From positions 1 to 5,619 of the forward strand of contig JAFAZL010000725.1 of NCBI GenBank assembly GCA_019239815.1: a stretch of 5,619 bases of DNA, in the 5' to 3' direction. A program made the position numbers and the translations under genes. Under the pieces are notes generated by a model. The model worked only from the letters and a program-made list of their open reading frames with translations. It made no database searches and had not been told where the DNA came from. This DNA is from Acidobacteriota bacterium. Lineage in GTDB: Bacteria > Acidobacteriota > Terriglobia > Acidoferrales > UBA7541. The number at the start of each line of letters is the position of its first letter. Position 1 is the stretch's first letter. Below are positions 4,685 through 5,619 of this stretch, in pieces.

Positions 4685-5619
4685 TTGCGCGTGCCGAAAA
4701 CAGCCACACAACGCGCTGGAGCGCAGCGCACCGAGGAACAGCGTTCGCCAACGCGTGCTCTTCTGTTTGGGTTGATCATTACTCTCGCCGCGGTCGTAGC
4801 GTACTCGGCATACATCACGGTGCAGATTTCCGGCTTGCGCAAATTGCAGAGCGAATTGGTCGATCGCAATCGGCGCGATTCGCTCGAGTTGCTGCGCCTG
4901 CAAAACGATCTGAACTCTGTGGCATTGGCAATGCGCGATATGCTCGATTCGAGCGAGCCGTATCCGATGAGCGCGTGGTCGGCACAATTCACGCGCTTGC
5001 GCGGCGATATCGACGCGGCGCTGACAATCGAAGAACAGAACGCGTCGGCGCAACGTACCGAGGAGCAGCGCGACTATTTGCGCCACCAACTGACCCAGTT
5101 CTGGGACGCGATGGATCGCATGTTCGCTCTCGCGAACAACGGAAAAGAAGCTGAGGCCAAGGAGCAGATTCGACTGTCGCTGCAAGCGCGCCAGGCCGCA
5201 CTCAGCACCGCAGTTTCGCGTTTGCTGGTTGAAAATAATGAAGGCGAGCAGCGGGCAGCAGCGCAGATCGGCGAGATCTACACACGCGTACAGCATCAGG
5301 TTTATCTTTTCTTCGCAGGCATCGTGATTGCAATCGTACTCACGAGCCTTTACCTCATCCGCACGAATCGCGAAATCTTCGCGCGGCTCGCAGCGCTTTC
5401 GGAGCAGCGCAGTGAGCTTGCGCAGCAATTGATCTCAACGCAAGAATCAACCCTGCGCCATATTTCGCGCGAGCTGCACGATGAATTCGGCCAGGTGCTC
5501 ACCGCGATCGGTTCCCTGCTCGGCCGTCTCGGCAATCAGGCGCCCGAAGGCTCGCCACTGCGAGCCGATTTGCAGGAAGTGCGCGAAATCGCGCAATCGA
5601 CGCTGAACAATATTCGCGG
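4685..5619 (+). CDS. Membrane sensor histidine kinase, HisKA_3 type (3' end missing)
   Basis: An inner-membrane two-component sensor kinase of the NarX/DegS class, expected to phosphorylate a NarL/FixJ-type response regulator. The frame has no stop from 4607 to the window end; 311 residues are visible from TTG 4685. A short basic N-terminus is followed by TM1 (about 26-46, LLFGLIITLAAVVAYSAYI), a roughly 159-residue mainly helical, Gln/Glu/Arg-rich extracytoplasmic domain resembling four-helix-bundle sensors, and TM2 (about 206-225, VYLFFAGIVIAIVLTSLYLI). A 30-odd-residue linker leads to the H-box RELHDEFGQVLTAIGSLL with phospho-acceptor His265. The HATPase domain lies beyond the window. The linker is too short for a standard HAMP domain. 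Alternative start GTG 4691 would remove two residues. AQRTEEQR occurs twice (13-20 and 122-129). The 116-bp gap after the MFS gene suggests separate transcription. The ligand is unknown. Confidence 0.87.
   Translation, partial: MRVPKTATQRAGAQRTEEQRSPTRALLFGLIITLAAVVAYSAYITVQISGLRKLQSELVDRNRRDSLELLRLQNDLNSVALAMRDMLDSSEPYPMSAWSAQFTRLRGDIDAALTIEEQNASAQRTEEQRDYLRHQLTQFWDAMDRMFALANNGKEAEAKEQIRLSLQARQAALSTAVSRLLVENNEGEQRAAAQIGEIYTRVQHQVYLFFAGIVIAIVLTSLYLIRTNREIFARLAALSEQRSELAQQLISTQESTLRHISRELHDEFGQVLTAIGSLLGRLGNQAPEGSPLRADLQEVREIAQSTLNNIR

Noticed and set aside
4267..4992. Minus-strand open frame of 241 codons spanning the MFS 3' end and the kinase 5' end
   Set aside because: The composition is Arg/Ser-rich without domain motifs, and it overlaps two well-supported genes on the other strand.
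4631..5428. Long minus-strand open frame of 265 codons
   Set aside because: It is antisense to the histidine kinase, whose frame shows two membrane helices and a clear H-box. The antisense translation is rich in Arg, Cys and Leu with no recognisable domain.

Overview
The window is a G+C-rich bacterial chromosomal segment with six protein-coding genes and no RNA genes, CRISPR array or transposase. The gene content, the acidobacterial flavour of the proteins, and an intergenic palindrome of the 'GTCATCCTGAGC...GAAGGATCT' type suggest a soil-type Acidobacteriota. That placement is an inference from pattern memory and was not computed.

Layout. (1) 1-435 (+): C-terminal half of a short-chain dehydrogenase closely resembling NAD(P)-dependent glucose 1-dehydrogenase. 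(2) 436-524: spacer holding a well-formed REP-like palindrome and the ribosome binding site of the next gene. (3) 525-1364 (+): a Cof-type HAD-IIB sugar phosphatase-like hydrolase. (4) 1365-1419: a short purine-rich convergent spacer. (5) 1420-2100 (-): ribulose-phosphate 3-epimerase (rpe), with a GTG start supported by a Shine-Dalgarno and a -10 box. (6) 2101-2248: a gap with two inverted repeats, one placed over the presumed -35 region of rpe. (7) 2249-3295 (-): a Gfo/Idh/MocA oxidoreductase of the YdgJ/IolW type, with a consensus TATAAT only 8 nt before its ATG. (8) 3296-3377: a divergent control region with an inverted repeat and degenerate tandem repeats. (9) 3378-4568 (+): a 12-helix MFS transporter resembling the FHS (fucose/glucose) type. 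(10) 4569-4684: a spacer with two hairpin-forming segments. (11) 4685-5619 (+), cut by the window end: a membrane sensor histidine kinase with a HisKA_3 (NarL/DegS-type) phosphoacceptor domain.

How they fit together. Five of the six genes suit carbohydrate metabolism: sugar uptake (MFS), sugar or inositol oxidation (SDR, Gfo/Idh/MocA), sugar-phosphate dephosphorylation (HAD) and the pentose phosphate pathway (Rpe). The divergent oxidoreductase/transporter pair is the most likely functional unit. The kinase probably starts a separate two-component signalling locus whose response regulator lies beyond the window. I see no clear evidence of a novel defence or mobile system. The most notable signals are regulatory: the palindromes at 450-480 and 2139-2175, the probable leaderless promoter at 3304-3309, and the repeats before the transporter.
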